A stretch of DNA of 64,000 nt from Branchiostoma lanceolatum. Taxonomy: Eukaryota; Chordata; Leptocardii; Amphioxiformes; Branchiostomatidae. Under the pieces are notes generated by a model. That model saw only the letters and a program-made list of their open reading frames with translations. It searched no databases and was not told the origin of the DNA. The stretch's first letter is position 1; the number at the start of each line of letters is the position of its first letter. Made by a program: the position numbers and the translations under genes. Location of the stretch: positions 15,108,910 through 15,172,909 of the forward strand of contig NC_089724.1 of the NCBI RefSeq assembly GCF_035083965.1, read 5' to 3'. Shown here one piece after another: positions 12,570 through 26,830 of the stretch.

Positions 12570-14630
12570 GCAACTCCGTTTGATAGAAAGTTGGTCTAAA
12601 ATGTGTTCAAGGGGACTAGCCCCGTGAGACTATGGAGTATTTTTGTGTAGAGTACGTGTACTCCAGTCACGATTTTCATGACAACTACGCGAAGTACCGC
12701 TTAACATGCTGCGGTACAGTGCTTAGACGATACAAACATCTTGTCTTAAGTACCCTGTGCTACACAGTCTTACTGACATTATGACAGGCACATGGCCAGT
12801 GCTCTAACTGGTACACATTTTATCCGACTTTCTACACAATTGTGTTGTCCAGATGCCACCCAGTATTGAGAACACTTCGGCACCGTGTCCTGTTGTAACC
12901 GAGTGCTCGGATTCAGGAGTTAAATTGTGTTGTCCAATTTTCCTTATTTTGAGGTTAAATTCTCTGAATTTGCAGTGTCATTAATTTGTCATCAAAACTT
13001 GGCGGCTTGGTGTTGATGTACTAGAGTTTATCTTATGATTATCATTCATATCTATATGCATGATTTGAACACATTTGTCATACATTAGAAAACGTGACTT
13101 TTTGCCCGCTGCCGTCATAACTATATTCTTAAAGACTGATTTTATTACATCGGTGCTTTTGTCATTGTAAATAGATCAGCAGTTGGCGTGGTTACACCTT
13201 TTATTACCCCTTTTCAATTACATGTATTATAGTTCCCACCTCTGTGTGTTCTCTCCCTCCCTTCGACAACAATCTGTTGGGACCGATCTCCCATGACGTA
13301 TGCATGCTTCCGCCAATCAGTGTTTGCGTAGTTCCTGGACGTTTCTTTTATCCGGGACTGTTCACTAATCCCAGTCCACAATGGCAGGGTGTAAAATTTA
13401 GGTGTGTAATACTTAGTAGTTGCTATTTTAGAAATAACTAACGTATATCTGAAATATCTTAAATCAACTGAGTTAGTGCTGAAAATCACGATTTTTGTAG
13501 TTCACCCTTACCAAAGTATAATTAGTACCATCACTAGTAAATTTCAACAGCTGTTGCCGTCTCCCCCTACATCTAGACATCATTAATGAACGATCCTACC
13601 AAGCCCCTGCAAAAGCTCCCGAATCAACTGCTATCTTCCCGTACGGGTCAAACGTCAGTTCCCCCGCAACCAACGCCCAAGAATTACGTATATTTTGTAT
13701 GCGAATAATACGCCAGGTTCACTCCTCCGAGCCTTCACTTCGCTGGTGTGCTACTACTACCGGAGGTCTTCAGACGAAGTTGGTTTTCTATATTTTATAT
13801 TCAAAGCGACTTAAACATGATTCCTTCGTTTGTATCTGTCCTGTTATCGTTATGAGTTGAAGAAGGGGCGTCAACCAATTAAGAACGACCGGTAACCCCG
13901 TGTGTTTGCGGTAAGTAAATCAGCTTTATTTTATTACCTAGGAGGAGTATACAGGGCTTGCCTGTGGGACAAACCCTATCGCTAGTTTAGAGACGATTAT
14001 GCACATGTAGTATCTTTTCGATACCAAACAGTTTTCCGTTAACCAAGATAAATGTGAAAGTACTTCTCCGTGTATGTCTGGAAATACTGACCATGGTGAT
14101 TCAACAAAGACGAATGCAATATCGCCAATAATCCGCAATAACATTGGCTCACAACGACGAGTTTTTGATGAAATGAACTGCTCAACACCTGCACTTTTCT
14201 TAAAACGCAAAAGTGTTCTTTAGAAAGACACCCCTTCCCTCTTTGGTGCCTAAAAGTGCCCAATGGACGAACCATTCATTTTGACACTGGTCAACATGGC
14301 TTGCAGATAAGTCAGCCGCTCCCGCAATATGCCAAGCCATCGTCGCTGTCAGACGTTTATGATAATTTTGTTAATAGGAAAGATGCTGAAACTCACAACT
14401 AGCACCACCTGATTCTAACAAGATATTAAGGACTTAGTCATGTTAGCCTTCGTTGCTTAGTAAGTGGATTTTTAAGATTTATGTTGTATTTCTATTTTGT
14501 AGTTTAGAGTTGACTGTACGAAAGTCGCTGTAACGTCACCATTTGTTGCCTCAAGAAAGCTTCTGTCTATACTAATAGTGATAACACAGCTTGAAGCAAT
14601 AAATGAACACAATGTGGATTACGCATGGCA
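12570..14630. other. Non-genic stretch
   Basis: No supportable gene or element. Open frames near 13214-13489 and 13938-14275 lack domain-like sequence or splice support. Confidence 0.4.
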
Positions 14631-14636
14631 AAGTTG

Positions 14637-15660
14637 AGTACTGGTATGACACGGTGTCCTCGCGACTTGCGGTAACTTAGAAAATCGTACAAGTGGTCAC
14701 GTGTGATCATGAGTCATGTCACTCAGTTACCTGTAGCAGTGGCCACCTCCAACCACAGGGAACAGCAGGAGTTCCGCGAACACGTGTGCAAGGCTAGCGT
14801 AATGCTAATATTAATGCTGTATCAGCCTGAACTGACGATATTTTTGTGAGATTGGTGCTCTTGTTATTCTAATTCGCACTTGACTGTTGGCCCGGAGAAG
14901 GTTGCCCTGGTCTTGTCAGTAGTTTATCATTGGTTGAACATGTAGCATTCTTGACGCCGAAAAGCAGGCGAAAAGGTATGTGTTTTGAGAGTGTGTTTTA
15001 ATTGTCTAAACAGTCTGCCTTTTGTATTTTGGTTATTTTCATGAGAAAGCACAGCTCAATGTCACGATGCGTTGAGTATTGATAAAGAGTACTTGCTTTT
15101 TGGTTGTCAGTGTCTTTTTGTGTATTGTCGACTTTGTATGCTCCTTGCGAATAAAAGGACCGCTGCTATGTACGTACAGGTTGTCGCCCCCGTATGTTCT
15201 ATACGGTTCTGTAGACAGGGTTTCGTGTGCGTTGATGTGATTTAATTCATTAGTTTCGCTGTATAAATAGATACATGGTAACTGAACAGTATATGAATGT
15301 ACGGCGCAAGTGGTCACAAGGCACAAGACTTGGGTATATCAAATTGTATTCACGTGTGTTCATAGCCTGGAGTCCAGCCTTGTTAGCTTTGGCCGGCTCC
15401 CAGCTAGACTCAAGGCTAGTGTGTGCAAACATTCTGAACATTCTGAACATCAATTATTACCTGCCTAAAGGGTATTGTGTGATCCGTTAAGGAACGTCAC
15501 CGTCACTGAACAGCCTTTCATTTTTCCAACCAGCCATTACCTCTAGACGCCCTCCCTACCCCAACAGTTCCAGGTAAACGTGCTCCGTGTAGTTGTAGGT
15601 GTGACGAAGAAGGACCATTAACACGACGTCCGATCATTGACGTCAGACAAAGAACAACAT
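14637..15660. repeat. Local duplication, copy 2
   Basis: This is the second copy of the duplicated segment at 11590-12560. Order and orientation are the same, with many substitutions and indels between copies, so the duplication is old. Confidence 0.6.
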
Positions 15661-15664
15661 ATGA

Positions 15665-18600
15665 GTCGCTAGACTTTCATGTACACGTATGTTGTGAGTG
15701 AATACATTGTCGAAACTGGCAAAGTGAACAAATTTCCAAAGGACTCTCCTGATATATAAATCCATGACCTTCTACTAATATCACTCCCTTTAACATATGT
15801 AGTTTCCAGGGGCCTATGGCTGGTATGCGATACGAGCAGTTAACGAAGGCATTGTACATGTGAACAAACGGTAATCAAAGGGGACAGAGGGACATGTTGT
15901 GTTTTTTTTTTAAATGGCACGAGTTGTAATCTCCAAGCAACAGAAAATGTCTACCCCCCCTTAAATTGGACGGTTGTGTGGTCAGATCTATATGGCGCCA
16001 CTTAGAAACCGTTACGTTTTTGCCCCCATAGATCTACTTGGAGATTAATGAGATAAAGTGTTCCAGGATACAAAAAAAGCGCTCATTGTCAAATATAAGA
16101 ACTGCATATGTCGTACTAAGCAAACAGAGAAAATTTTATTTTCCTCGATGAATGTGGAATAGTTCAATGGAACATGACATTCTACGACTTGATAATGACA
16201 GGAGCATGCCTCCACCGCGACAGGTTATCTTGAATAGTGGTAAAGAATCCATTTAATTAGATAAAATTCAACATTTGTTTTAGCCTTTTACGTAATTCTT
16301 CAGAAGGATGTTGTATTTAGCCAAAAATAGGGCCGGGTATGCAAATTTTTCGTTCGTTATCACTGCTTGTTACTACTACTAATGGCAATAGACGGAATGG
16401 CCCAGGAGTGCCCCTTTTGTTGTTTACTTTAGCTCTCAGGGCTCTCTCGTTAACTGCTAAGCGATAGCCTCTCGTTGTATGGAAAGTTTATATCCTCTTT
16501 ACAACGCCGCCATGTTTGTTTAAAGCCAGTCATGTTTTCTAATCCGCCATCTGTTACGCACCTTTGTCCCAAATTGTCTTCCTCTCTCTCTCTCCGTAAT
16601 GAGCATAATGTTGCACCATGACGCCAGGATGTACGTGGCTTTGTGACGTCATGAAATGAAATTTGAAACTAAAGGGCAATGCTGTTTGGACGTGAATTTA
16701 AGTGAAAACCCCGAGTTCGTTTTTTAAGTCTTTTTACTACTACTTCTTTGACGTTAAACGCCAGCATAACTGGAATGTAAAAAAAACTTCCCCCGATACC
16801 AACCTGAAAAGTGGCAACTTTTCGCACATGTGATGCTACCAGAAGACATGTTAGTCAATCAGTACTCTGAAGGAAATTCTACCAGATACCACCATACTAC
16901 ACGAAGATCCTAGCCCGTATACACGATATTTGAAGTATAAAACTATATCCAGGTTGTATCCGAGAATCAGGCAGAATATACACGTCAAGAAAAAAAGAGG
17001 AAAATGGTGAAAGAGAAGTCCAGCGTTGAAGTTGTCAAATAACGGGCTTATTCAAGGTAAACATGCCTTTATTCGATTTCTCAAAACGTTTAAGCTTTCC
17101 TTAATAAACGTTACGTATTAATATTGTCCGAATGTTTGGTCCGTTTAAGTCAATATTTCCTCTACACTTACATTCAGCCCCTTGGACATATCTGCTTGAC
17201 TGATCGAAAATAAGATTGCCTTCGTCCAGTTGACCTTTCTGCCATCTTCACCGCCCGGCAAATCCTCCATACGACGCAAACATCACTCGTGATATACTTT
17301 CAACCAATTCCATCTCCATTATACCCCGCAATCTTGTAGCATTAGCGAAGTTTTGATTCCCGCACGCGAGGGGAAATGAAGGCTGCCGTTTCGTGGTTAC
17401 GGCAGAAAAACGTCTGCGCGCACAAAGGGAGAGCTCTGATTACAAGGCATTGATCACTAATGGGCCGGGGGTTGTAATTGTGATTGGGGCAATTTTCAAT
17501 GTGACATATTTGACCCTTAGATACATGCACGCGATTCTTTTTCGGTTGCCGCGCAGAGGGGCATGGGGAATACGAATACCTGGAAACGCTGCAGATGGAT
17601 ACTTTCTGTTATATTCCAATCGAACAAAATGCATTTCAGAAATCAGAAATCATCGTGTTTGATCGTGGATAAGGCATCAGATTTAAAGTTTTTATTCAAG
17701 TAATGTACCTTTTGTGCCTTCTGCGTTGAATTGTGGCTGACAAGTGATTCTTTTGTTGTTGCAAATTCATACCTAAAGGCTAATTGCAAGTAAACAAATT
17801 GTATAATCATACAATGACAACGAAAATAGAACAAAGGCGTTTCTGCGCACAGTATTGTTGTATTTGATTTCTTTTAAGGCAGTATGGTACCAATTGAAAT
17901 GCCCCACGTATTGGGTTATAATAAGTGGGTTGTGTGATTTTAGTAGAAATGTACTGTAGTTTTCTAAAAGTTGGAATACTTTCTGAAATGGGAATAGTTA
18001 GGGGAAACTGTGGCAACTGGTTTGAATATGGTTTGTACATTTGTCTCTTTTGGTCACGTTGTATTGAGAACACTAGCTGACAAATGCTAATTAGTCAACC
18101 ATATGCATTATTCTAGATTTGCTTGTGTCCTTTTTAGCCACTTGCAAAGTGTCTATAGAAACAAACAAAACACTATAGCTCTTTTGCCACTTAAGATATA
18201 GAGCGAAGATTGTGCTTTCAATGAATCCGCTGTCAAAAAAGTACTGTGTTTATTAAAATAACGATGCCATGTTTGTCATGTTTGTCATGTTTTGCTGCAT
18301 CTATGTCAGAGTAGATATTGCGGTCTGGCAGAATAATAGTAGATTCTGTAGGTAGAGATCACGACAGAGACTCCAAACAGGATTCTAAGAATATTTATAA
18401 ATCCTAAATTTTAAGTCAATCCATTGGCATAAAGTGACATAAACTGGAGTTGAAAAGTTATGACTGTCTTTTAAGCGAATATTATTGTGAGTTCACAGAC
18501 TCTGATTGGGATTATTCTACCAAATTGCACTCTACTGGTGCCCTGACATCTTAATTCGCTGTTTTATGCAACATCTTATTCGTGATAAATATAATCTTAT
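15665..18600. other. Non-genic stretch upstream of the SLC18 gene
   Basis: No coding exon is seen. An untranslated first exon and promoter of the downstream transporter may lie here, because its first coding exon is preceded by a splice acceptor, but I cannot place them. Around 18312-18372 there is a phrase (GCGGTCTGGCAGAATAATAG, then GACAGAGACTCC) related to a hairpin repeat at 43.6-43.85 kb. Confidence 0.4.
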
Positions 18601-18642
18601 TGTACCTTGTGGCTCCAGGCAACTGCATCAAAAGCCACAGCA

Positions 18643-21600
18643 ATGGCTCCTTTGGCCGAGAAGTTCACATCGGTGCTCGCCTACTGCAACGAGTGCCGCA
18701 TGTCAAAGAAGCTGATAGTCTTCACCGTCTTCGTGGCACTCCTATTAGACAACATGTTGGTCACGGTGGTCGGTAAGTTAACGCTTGGTTAACATCTTTA
18801 ATGTATCAATGAATGTAATGCAGCATCATATTTCAAACAGCTATGTATCTTGCTGCCTGCTTCTTAAGTCAACGTGTTCAGAACTACTTATTCTGAGTAC
18901 GAATACCAGCATTATGTCTATTTTAAGCTTTCATTTTTCTTTTTATCTTTCTACAGTGCCGATTATCCCTGACTATTTCTATCGCCTTGAGCACCCAAAC
19001 TTCACCGGTGACTCTGGCTATGACTGGATTGGCCACTCGGGATACTACAAAATGCAACAGCAGGAGAACAACAACAACCCTGTTTCAGAAGCTTACAGCA
19101 TGGCAAACAGCACCACCGCGCATGCGCATGATGATCACGTGACACAGACGCATGGACAGGTGACCGAAACATCCGGGGCTTACACAGAAGAACCGCAGCG
19201 AAACGAACACGACTGGGACCTCATACACGAGAACATCAAAATAGGACTTCTTTACGCGTCCAAATCAACGCTGCAACTTTTGGCAAATCCCTTCGTTGGT
19301 CCTCTGACAAATAGGTTAGAAACATTCTAAGTTATTTCAAGAAAAATGATGGACTAACGCTAGCCGAATTTCATATCTTCAGAAAATCATTTGGTAAACA
19401 GGACGATATCAAGGGATTCAATAGAAATAACAACTGTGAGAAAAGTGGAAATAACAATTTAAGTACAACTAAAGAAAACATCAGATTACAAATTTAAAGC
19501 TCTCGTCACGTTTTTATCAAGTCAAGTTTGACCTTGCCCTGGTCAAAAAAACTTGACAGTGTTCAAAAAGGTTCATTGTCGCTTTGGGCGAAATCGAGCG
19601 ATAGGATCTATGACCTTTTAACCCGCAGAAATCAAAACCCCATGTGGTCACAGATCAATGCGAAAAACACCACTCAAACATGCATTCCCTTCCTTACATT
19701 CTTATCTTCTCCCTGTAGGATCGGATACAGCATACCAATGTTTATAGGATTCATAATCTTGTTCCTGTCAACATTAGGTAAGTAAATAGAAGTGCTGTAT
19801 CTAATAAACTTGAATATGATAGATATATATTGCATTTACTACCTCTGAAGTTTGCTACATATATATATATATATATATATATTTTTTTTATAGTTTGTGT
19901 AGAAAATAAGGAGGGCGACATCTACAAATGTCATATATGCATGAAAATTGTTTGTAAAGATATGTAGAACGTGTTTGCGTGTTTGTTTGTGTGTGTGTGT
20001 GTGTGTGTGTGCGTGTGAGTGAGTGAGTCAGTGAGTCAGTGAGTCAGTGAGTGAGTCAGTAAGTAACAGTAGTAATACTAGTAGTAGTAGTGAAGTGGGA
20101 GTAGTAGTAGCAGTAGTAGAAGTAGGGGTATAGTAAAAGTAACATAAGATCAGCATTAGAGACTTGACATTTTAACGACATTTAATGAGACGTTTTGTCA
20201 CACATAGGGTTCGCCTTTGGAACTTCATACGCGGTCCTCTTTGTGTCCAGAGCGATGCAGGGGGTCGGCTCATCCTGCTCTTCCGTTGCAGGTATAGCCA
20301 ACAGGGCAATATGTACTTCACTGGTCATTTTCGTAGCTTTTTCTTTATAATCACAACAGAGCATTTCTAAGTTCTAAATGTTGGTGCATATTCTTGAGCA
20401 TTCCATTCCGATGGTAAGTATTTCGGTAACGTTAGTTTGCCATAGTGGCTGACGGGTGTTAGCAAAGCCAAAATTGCAATCTAATCAGTAACCTATTTTG
20501 CCTCAGGGATGGGTATGCTTGCGGACGCGTATCAAGATGACGCCGAAAGAGGAAGCGTGATCGGCATGGCTCTAGGAGGACTGGCATTTGGAGTATTGAG
20601 TAAGTGAAAATTACTGTTTCTTAACTTTCTTTTAGTGTCAAAACGCTTATGATAACATTGTGTCCTTATGTTTGACTTTTTCATCGTACGACTCCACCAT
20701 GAGCAAAGTTTTATGCATCCAACATTTTTTTCACCAAAATAGTTTTGCATTTCTGCATTAATTGTGTTGTACTTGTATAATGCGTGGCATCTCTCTGGTT
20801 ACTACCGCTTTATCAAAGGTCCACATCTAGCTGTTCTGTTGTCCAGTGTTTACATTTCTAGTAACGTCTTACTTGCACTCTATCTAGTTGGACCTCCTTT
20901 CGGCGGCGTGATGTACGAGTTCGTAGGGAAGAGCGCGCCTTTCCTCATCATAGCTGTCCTTGTGCTCTTGGACGGAGGTACGTCATCTAGAGATCTGTGT
21001 TCCTTAGAATTATTATAATTCTACTGAATTTGGTACAAAGTAATCTTTTTTCATCAGTTTTCAACGTCATAGACATAATCAAGGAGCTTCATATAAGCTC
21101 TATGATTTAATTGAATACATTGACCGCTGATTTTTCATTGATGAATTTGTATTTCTAGCTCTACAGCTCATGGTGCTGAGACCGAATGTCAAGACAAAGG
21201 TTTGTCATTTTCCGTTTACGTCAGTTTACAGTTGTGTTATTCACATCAATACTAGCGCTAACTTTATTTGTTAATGTTGGTATACTAATAGATGTACAGA
21301 GCACATGTAAGATGTAGATTGAAAAGTGAAAAAAACTTACCCCGACTTTTCTCTACAGGTGGACATGATTGGTGATCCCCTACACAAGCTGATGCGTGAC
21401 CCGTACATCCTCGTCGCCGCAGGTACTTAGAGTTATTCTTCCTAGCAAGCGTGGCGGTTCATATTAGTGTACTTTAAACATAGTACATGACCATCATGCA
21501 ATGATATAACAAGATGTAGTAGTCAATGACTGCAAAGAATGCAAAAGTAGTCTGGATTAAGTACCAAATCACTGCCTGCAGCATCAATTCAAAGAGTAGA

Positions 21601-24600
21601 ATCAACTGGCAACGGATGTTAGAAATGATGTTATGGCAGACATTTAGGTACAAACATTCTCCTTCCTTTTAAGTAGATTCAGCCCCTGTGTATACTTACA
21701 TCTCTACATAAAGCGGGGCCAGTTATGAGGTGTATGTGTTTTGTGTTCCAAAGGAACCATCTGCTTTGCCAACATGTCCATCGCGATGCTGGAGCCCTCC
21801 CTGCCGATCTGGATGATGGACACCATGGACGTTGGCCAATGGCAGCTTGGTACGTTACAAATTCAAATTCAAATTGCAACCGTGTCCGTCGAACTTCCGA
21901 AGATGATGTTAGTAAAATGGTTATGTTTTATTACGCGAGGGGATTGATAATTATGCTCAAAATAGTAAGTTGTTGAAACTTTCTATCTTTGTTGAGCATG
22001 GCCTCAGTGCTCTCGCGTTCGTTATTCTGAAGAAGCCTGTCATGATCAACATATTGTTTTCTTAATTGCCAGGTGTAGCGTTCCTACCTGCCAGCATCTC
22101 CTACCTGATTGGGACTGCCTTATTTGGTAACCTGGCACACAAGATGGGAAGGTCAGTGACCCACTGTTTGCTATGCTTTGTTTTGAAGGCCTCTTATTGG
22201 TGCCTGCGGAAGAGTGATGGATGCGGTGGCTATATTTTCTAACACTTAGAATTGCGCAAAACAATTACCTTTACGTACCTTTATCTTTTAGATGGCTGTG
22301 TGCCTTGTTGGGGATGCTGCTGATCGGAATCTTCTCATTTGTGGTAGGTACATCTATATTTCAGTATCCGCCCATACAGAAAAACAAAAACATAGACGTC
22401 ATAAGTCTTTAACATGAAATGGCTGAATGCATGATTCTACGTATCACGAATATCTTCACATGCATCGCAGTTTCGTACTGTCTGGGAGGCAGGTTTAGCA
22501 ACCTAAGCTTGCTTGTACATCTTACTTCATATTCTAAATGTACATGCAGGTGTAGTGGTAGAATGTCCTATTTGATAAATGGTTACGTTCCTTAATTGCA
22601 ATTGCAATGGCAAATAGCAATACCAGTGCAATACGCACATTTAAGATCTTATCTACTACGTCAATGACACGGTGTTTTCCCTTTCGTTCCAAGGTTCCTT
22701 TTGCCAGAAGTCTGTATGGACTGATTGTGCCAAACTTTTTCATCGGATTCGCAATAGGTAAGATCTTATAGTCCAGTTGTGCAACGATAGATATCATTTG
22801 ACAGAAAAGAAGGCCAATATCCCCATAATCTTTAACAGCTAACAATGCTTTAATATGTATACAAACATCTCGTTTTTGTATCTCTCACCTTAGGAATGGT
22901 GGATTCGTCAATGATGCCGATTATGGGGTACCTGGTCGACCTGAGGTTAGCTGTTCCCTTTGTCTTTATCAGTGACTATTACTCACTTCATATCGGTACA
23001 AGCAGTGGTACAGGACTGCTATATGAGGACGAACCAAGCCGATATATGTTTGTTGGACAATACAATATTTGTAACCATACCCGAAGAGGTGGGTCTAGGA
23101 CGCTGATCGATATCATCAATGGTAAAAGAGCTAGGTGGAGTTTTCCACTGATTCTTGAAAAACAAACGTTCTAAAATATCCCCAATCTTTTATACCATCA
23201 GTGCCTTCGATTCTCTTCGAGCTTCGTACTAATAATACTTATCCCTTCGGATCATGTTATAGCTGCTTTTGCGCATTATAATACCTTTGATATCTGCCAC
23301 ATATCGTAAAATATTAACTTGAAATAGGTTTTTATGTCCTAAGATGTTAAGATTGTAGATACTATTTCGCTACCAGACTGTATGTTGACCATGGCCACTG
23401 ATTTCTTTTGGAATATCTTACAGACACGTTTCGGTGTATGGGACCGTCTACGCCATTGCTGACGTCGCGTTCTGTCTGGGATTCGCCATAGGTATGGTCC
23501 TATCTTAATATGTACAGTTTATGAAATTTATGTAACTTTCCTTTCGCGATACCCATCCTTTTGGATCCAACGGGCGCTATATGTACCAGTCGCAAAACCT
23601 AGTCTCCTTTCCAGGCCTTCTAGGTGCGCCGGCACTAATTAATGGCCGTGGAAGTGCTGATTCGTGATTTTCAATTTATCGAGGCCAGCTTCTTTTGCTG
23701 GAGAGATCTTCGGGTGACAAAAACTATGTATCCAGCGAAAGAGCCTCGCCCCGATATGTTGTGCACGTGAATCAGCGCTCTCCCACAAATAAACGCCAGC
23801 ACCGCATAAAAGGCCTGTAAAGGAGTCTAGTACTTGTAGGCATCTACGCAAAAGCGTTATTCGTTTGTTTGAAATATGTTTTCCTAACATCTAAGTTCTA
23901 TTTGACATGTGTAATTCACCAGGTCCGGCGCTAAGCGGCGCTATTGTAAACGCGGTGGGCTTCCCCTGGCTGATGAGAGGCATCGCCATCGTCAACATCC
24001 TGTTCGCTCCGCTCCTCATCTTCCTCAGAAACCCGCCGGGGAAAGAAGAAACTGTGGTACGGTCGTCTCTCTCTCAAAAAAAAAAAGCAACATATAGCAA
24101 AACAAGAAATCGAAGAAGTCAGACATCGATTTGTGAAATATTCTGTATACATAGACAAAGATTTTTGTTTATTTCTTGTTTTATTCGTTATTGTGAATTT
24201 CCCACTTATTCCGTTTATGCATTTTCCTGCCTTAGATCTGGGCCAAGCCAACTTTCCCATCTTGCCAATCTCCGGGTTCACCATCTTCCGTCTCACATCC
24301 TGTCATACATGTAGTACAATACTCAAATAACTGCCTGCGGAAACACACCAAGACAAACAAACAAACAAACAAACAAACACAGAGACCGTAAACAACACCT
24401 CCGTTTTCACGGAGGTAACATAACCTGTAATATCAAAGCCATGGTCATGAGGTCCGTTTACACCATGACATACCATGCCATGTATGATTGTCCAGTGCGT
24501 ATTAAACCATAAGGGTACCGCGAAGGATGCCGACGACTATACTATACCATATTTCATCACATCACACCACACCACACCACACCACACCAGACTTATCTAT

Positions 24601-24915
24601 GCCATAGCATACCTACATTTACATGTGACGTTACAGTCCAACATTCACATTGTCCTACCTGTACAATACCTGTACCACATTTATCAGCTAGGACAGGGCT
24701 AATTTCGCTGCCATTTGACGAGATTCACTCCTCCTTTTCTTCAATGCTAACCTAGCAGATTGTCCAACCTCCATACTGGCTCATGACCCCTGCCGTTTGT
24801 TCCACAGGCTATTCTGTACAGTGAGGAATGCCCGATGCCGACCCAGCCGTATGTAATGAAGGACCGAGTGCAATACAACCTGGACGTGAAGGAACTGTCG
24901 TCGGACTCCGAATAG
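18643..24915 (+). CDS. SLC18A2: Vesicular monoamine transporter (SLC18 family)
   Basis: This is a proton-coupled antiporter that loads monoamines into secretory vesicles (major facilitator fold, 12 membrane segments). Sixteen coding exons keep frame to give 523 aa: 18643-18772, 18957-19314, 19719-19777, 20208-20291, 20507-20599, 20888-20977, 21159-21199, 21359-21422, 21754-21849, 22073-22151, 22292-22343, 22694-22757, 22894-22945, 23424-23491, 23923-24056, 24808-24915. Diagnostic motifs are LLLDNML with the TM1 aspartate (D36), the TM2 lysine in [13 protein letters not shown] (about K146), [44 protein letters not shown] and [14 protein letters not shown] with the TM11 aspartate. The large lumenal loop (about 50-138) has two N-glycosylation sequons (NFT, NST) and is His-rich. 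The cytoplasmic tail ends acidic (ELSSDSE). The many-exon structure and VVVPIIP motif favour VMAT over VAChT. The symbol names the closest vertebrate type; orthology to SLC18A1 versus SLC18A2 is not implied. A splice acceptor at 18617-18618 suggests an upstream non-coding exon. Confidence 0.95.
19857..20125. repeat. Compound microsatellites in a transporter intron
   Basis: (TA)n at about 19859-19881 is followed by (GT)n at about 19983-20010, then GTGAGTCA repeats and AGT/GTAGTA repeats to about 20125. All lie in the intron between 19777 and 20208. Confidence 0.9.
24352..24600. repeat. Short AAAC and CACAC/ACC repeats
   Basis: ACAAACAAAC units occur at about 24352-24379 and a CACACCACACC tract at about 24555-24590. 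Both lie in the last intron of the transporter gene. Confidence 0.85.
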
Positions 24916-26830
24916 TACTTCAACTAGATAGAACACGCACACCCCTAAAACAAATACAGGAGACTTGTACGATGGACTTGACGTAATAGAGTTGTGTTTA
25001 GGACGGTGTAAGAGAAATTAGATCAAGTTCCTAGAAATGATTTCTCAAGTTGTGGCGCTGTTTGCTTTGCCGTTACCTTTGTCGGGTGTCTTTTGGCAAA
25101 CGGAAATGTCGTTTTGGTGCCCGTTGTACAAAAATCTTACGACAGAGCTACTAATTAACCACAATACTTAAGTGTTACTGTAATGTACGTCCTATAGAAT
25201 TTAGAAAAACAGCCAAGATAAGATTGGAAGAGAGATTCATTTGTAGAGAGATTAATAGAAAGAACTTAATATACACGTACTTATCATAAGAACATTTCAG
25301 CTAGAGAAGCGAACAGTATTTGAAAATATACATATCACGGATGTACTTCAATTTTGAAACTGAAAAAGGATATATACATATATTGGCATTGAATTTCAGT
25401 AAGAAAGGGCAATCAAGATAACTACAGCTAAGATTTTAGAGCCAGAGAGCAACTTATAATTAATTAAGGCTGACAATTCACGTTGTCATAGCCATGCGCC
25501 AAAGTTAGACATTCTATTTCTTTTTAAATTTTGCTCCAGCTTTCCGGAGCAAAAGATTGTAAATGCAAAAACTGATTCTTGAAATCCAAAGACAACTTCT
25601 ACGTGCTCTACGTGTATAGGAGGCTATTTCGTGACGTAGTAGTTATATAACGTCGATTGTCCGTGTATTTAACGCTGTGCGAACAAAAGTGCACAGACAA
25701 GCGATTGAAAACTTCTGTATCTATGTATGAGGAATGCAAGACGTATTTGTGACGTACGTCTGTACGTACGTGGAATGTATGTAGAGGAGAACGGACTGTA
25801 GGAATCGCATAAGAACCCTGACATTTTCCGTGATGAGCGCTATTGAAACTTTGCACAATCGACATCAGAACTGTATATGTATAGATGATACGGCTGTTCT
25901 AATGGTATTCAATGTTTGTCGTATAACGTGTGCCGGTGCACTAAGATACTTGTGTATGTTTAGGTACGTAAAGATACTATCGTACACTAGTATACAGCAT
26001 ATTCTTGACATTTGAGTGTCAGAAAAAAGAAGTAAACATTTGCTGCATCGTCTGCTGAAAATTTCAAACTAGTTACAAAATACTATTTGATTTCAGATTC
26101 AAGGTCTAAAGAGAGGCCTAGGCAGTAACGTTTGTCATTAGGAGTTGCACCCGTTCCAAAATGTAAATCTTGCGCACTGTAAAACATGTTTTGGCCCACT
26201 AAATGCTGTACGGTGAAGGTGACGTCACACGCCATAATTACGAATGCAACTTTACCTGCCAAGATCCGGGCTGATTTAACTATCCAATATGGTGGATGAT
26301 GCTGACGTCATAGTCACGTGAGTGCTAATATCCTGTCCTGACCTCTACTGTTCACTGATGTTTAGGAGTATGATGTGCCTTAGGAAACCATATATTAATC
26401 AGACAATGAAAGTGTTGTTCGATATAGCAGAATAAATGCTTGAAAGAGCTATGGGCAGTCACTGGTCATTTATAGGTATAGGTTCATTCTTTTAAGTAAA
26501 GCTTTAGTTTTTGCTTTATTCATATCCTTTTACAGAGTTTTTGGTGCGTCTGTTCGTTTGTGTTCTTGTGTGTCCCTAGTTATTTGAATACACTATCAGT
26601 TAAGTGGCAGGAAGTGAGTAAGGAAATGGTGTCACCGCACAGGTCAGACTTAGAATTACTGGAGTGACAGGAAGTATCAGACATGACAGGTAATGGGGGT
26701 AATAATTCAAGGGGAGGTATTGTTTTTTTTGTCTGTTTGTGTTTTCACAGCTATATATTTTCTATATGCTTGTCACGTTCACCGTAGAGTAACAGGAAGT
26801 GATCAATGGACACATATAATGTTAACCAAA
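24916..26830 (+). other. Probable 3' UTR of the transporter, then non-genic DNA
   Basis: No coding exon follows the stop at 24913-24915. The first canonical AATAAA on this strand that I noted is at 26431-26436, which would give a UTR of about 1.5 kb. Nothing else is assignable. Confidence 0.4.

Noticed and set aside
24555-24590. Possible CRISPR-like or tandem array
   Set aside because: A short CACACC simple repeat without spacers, in a eukaryotic intron.
18643-24915. Vesicular acetylcholine transporter as identity
   Set aside because: Motifs around TM1 and the many-exon structure fit VMAT better, and no choline acetyltransferase exons are present around it.
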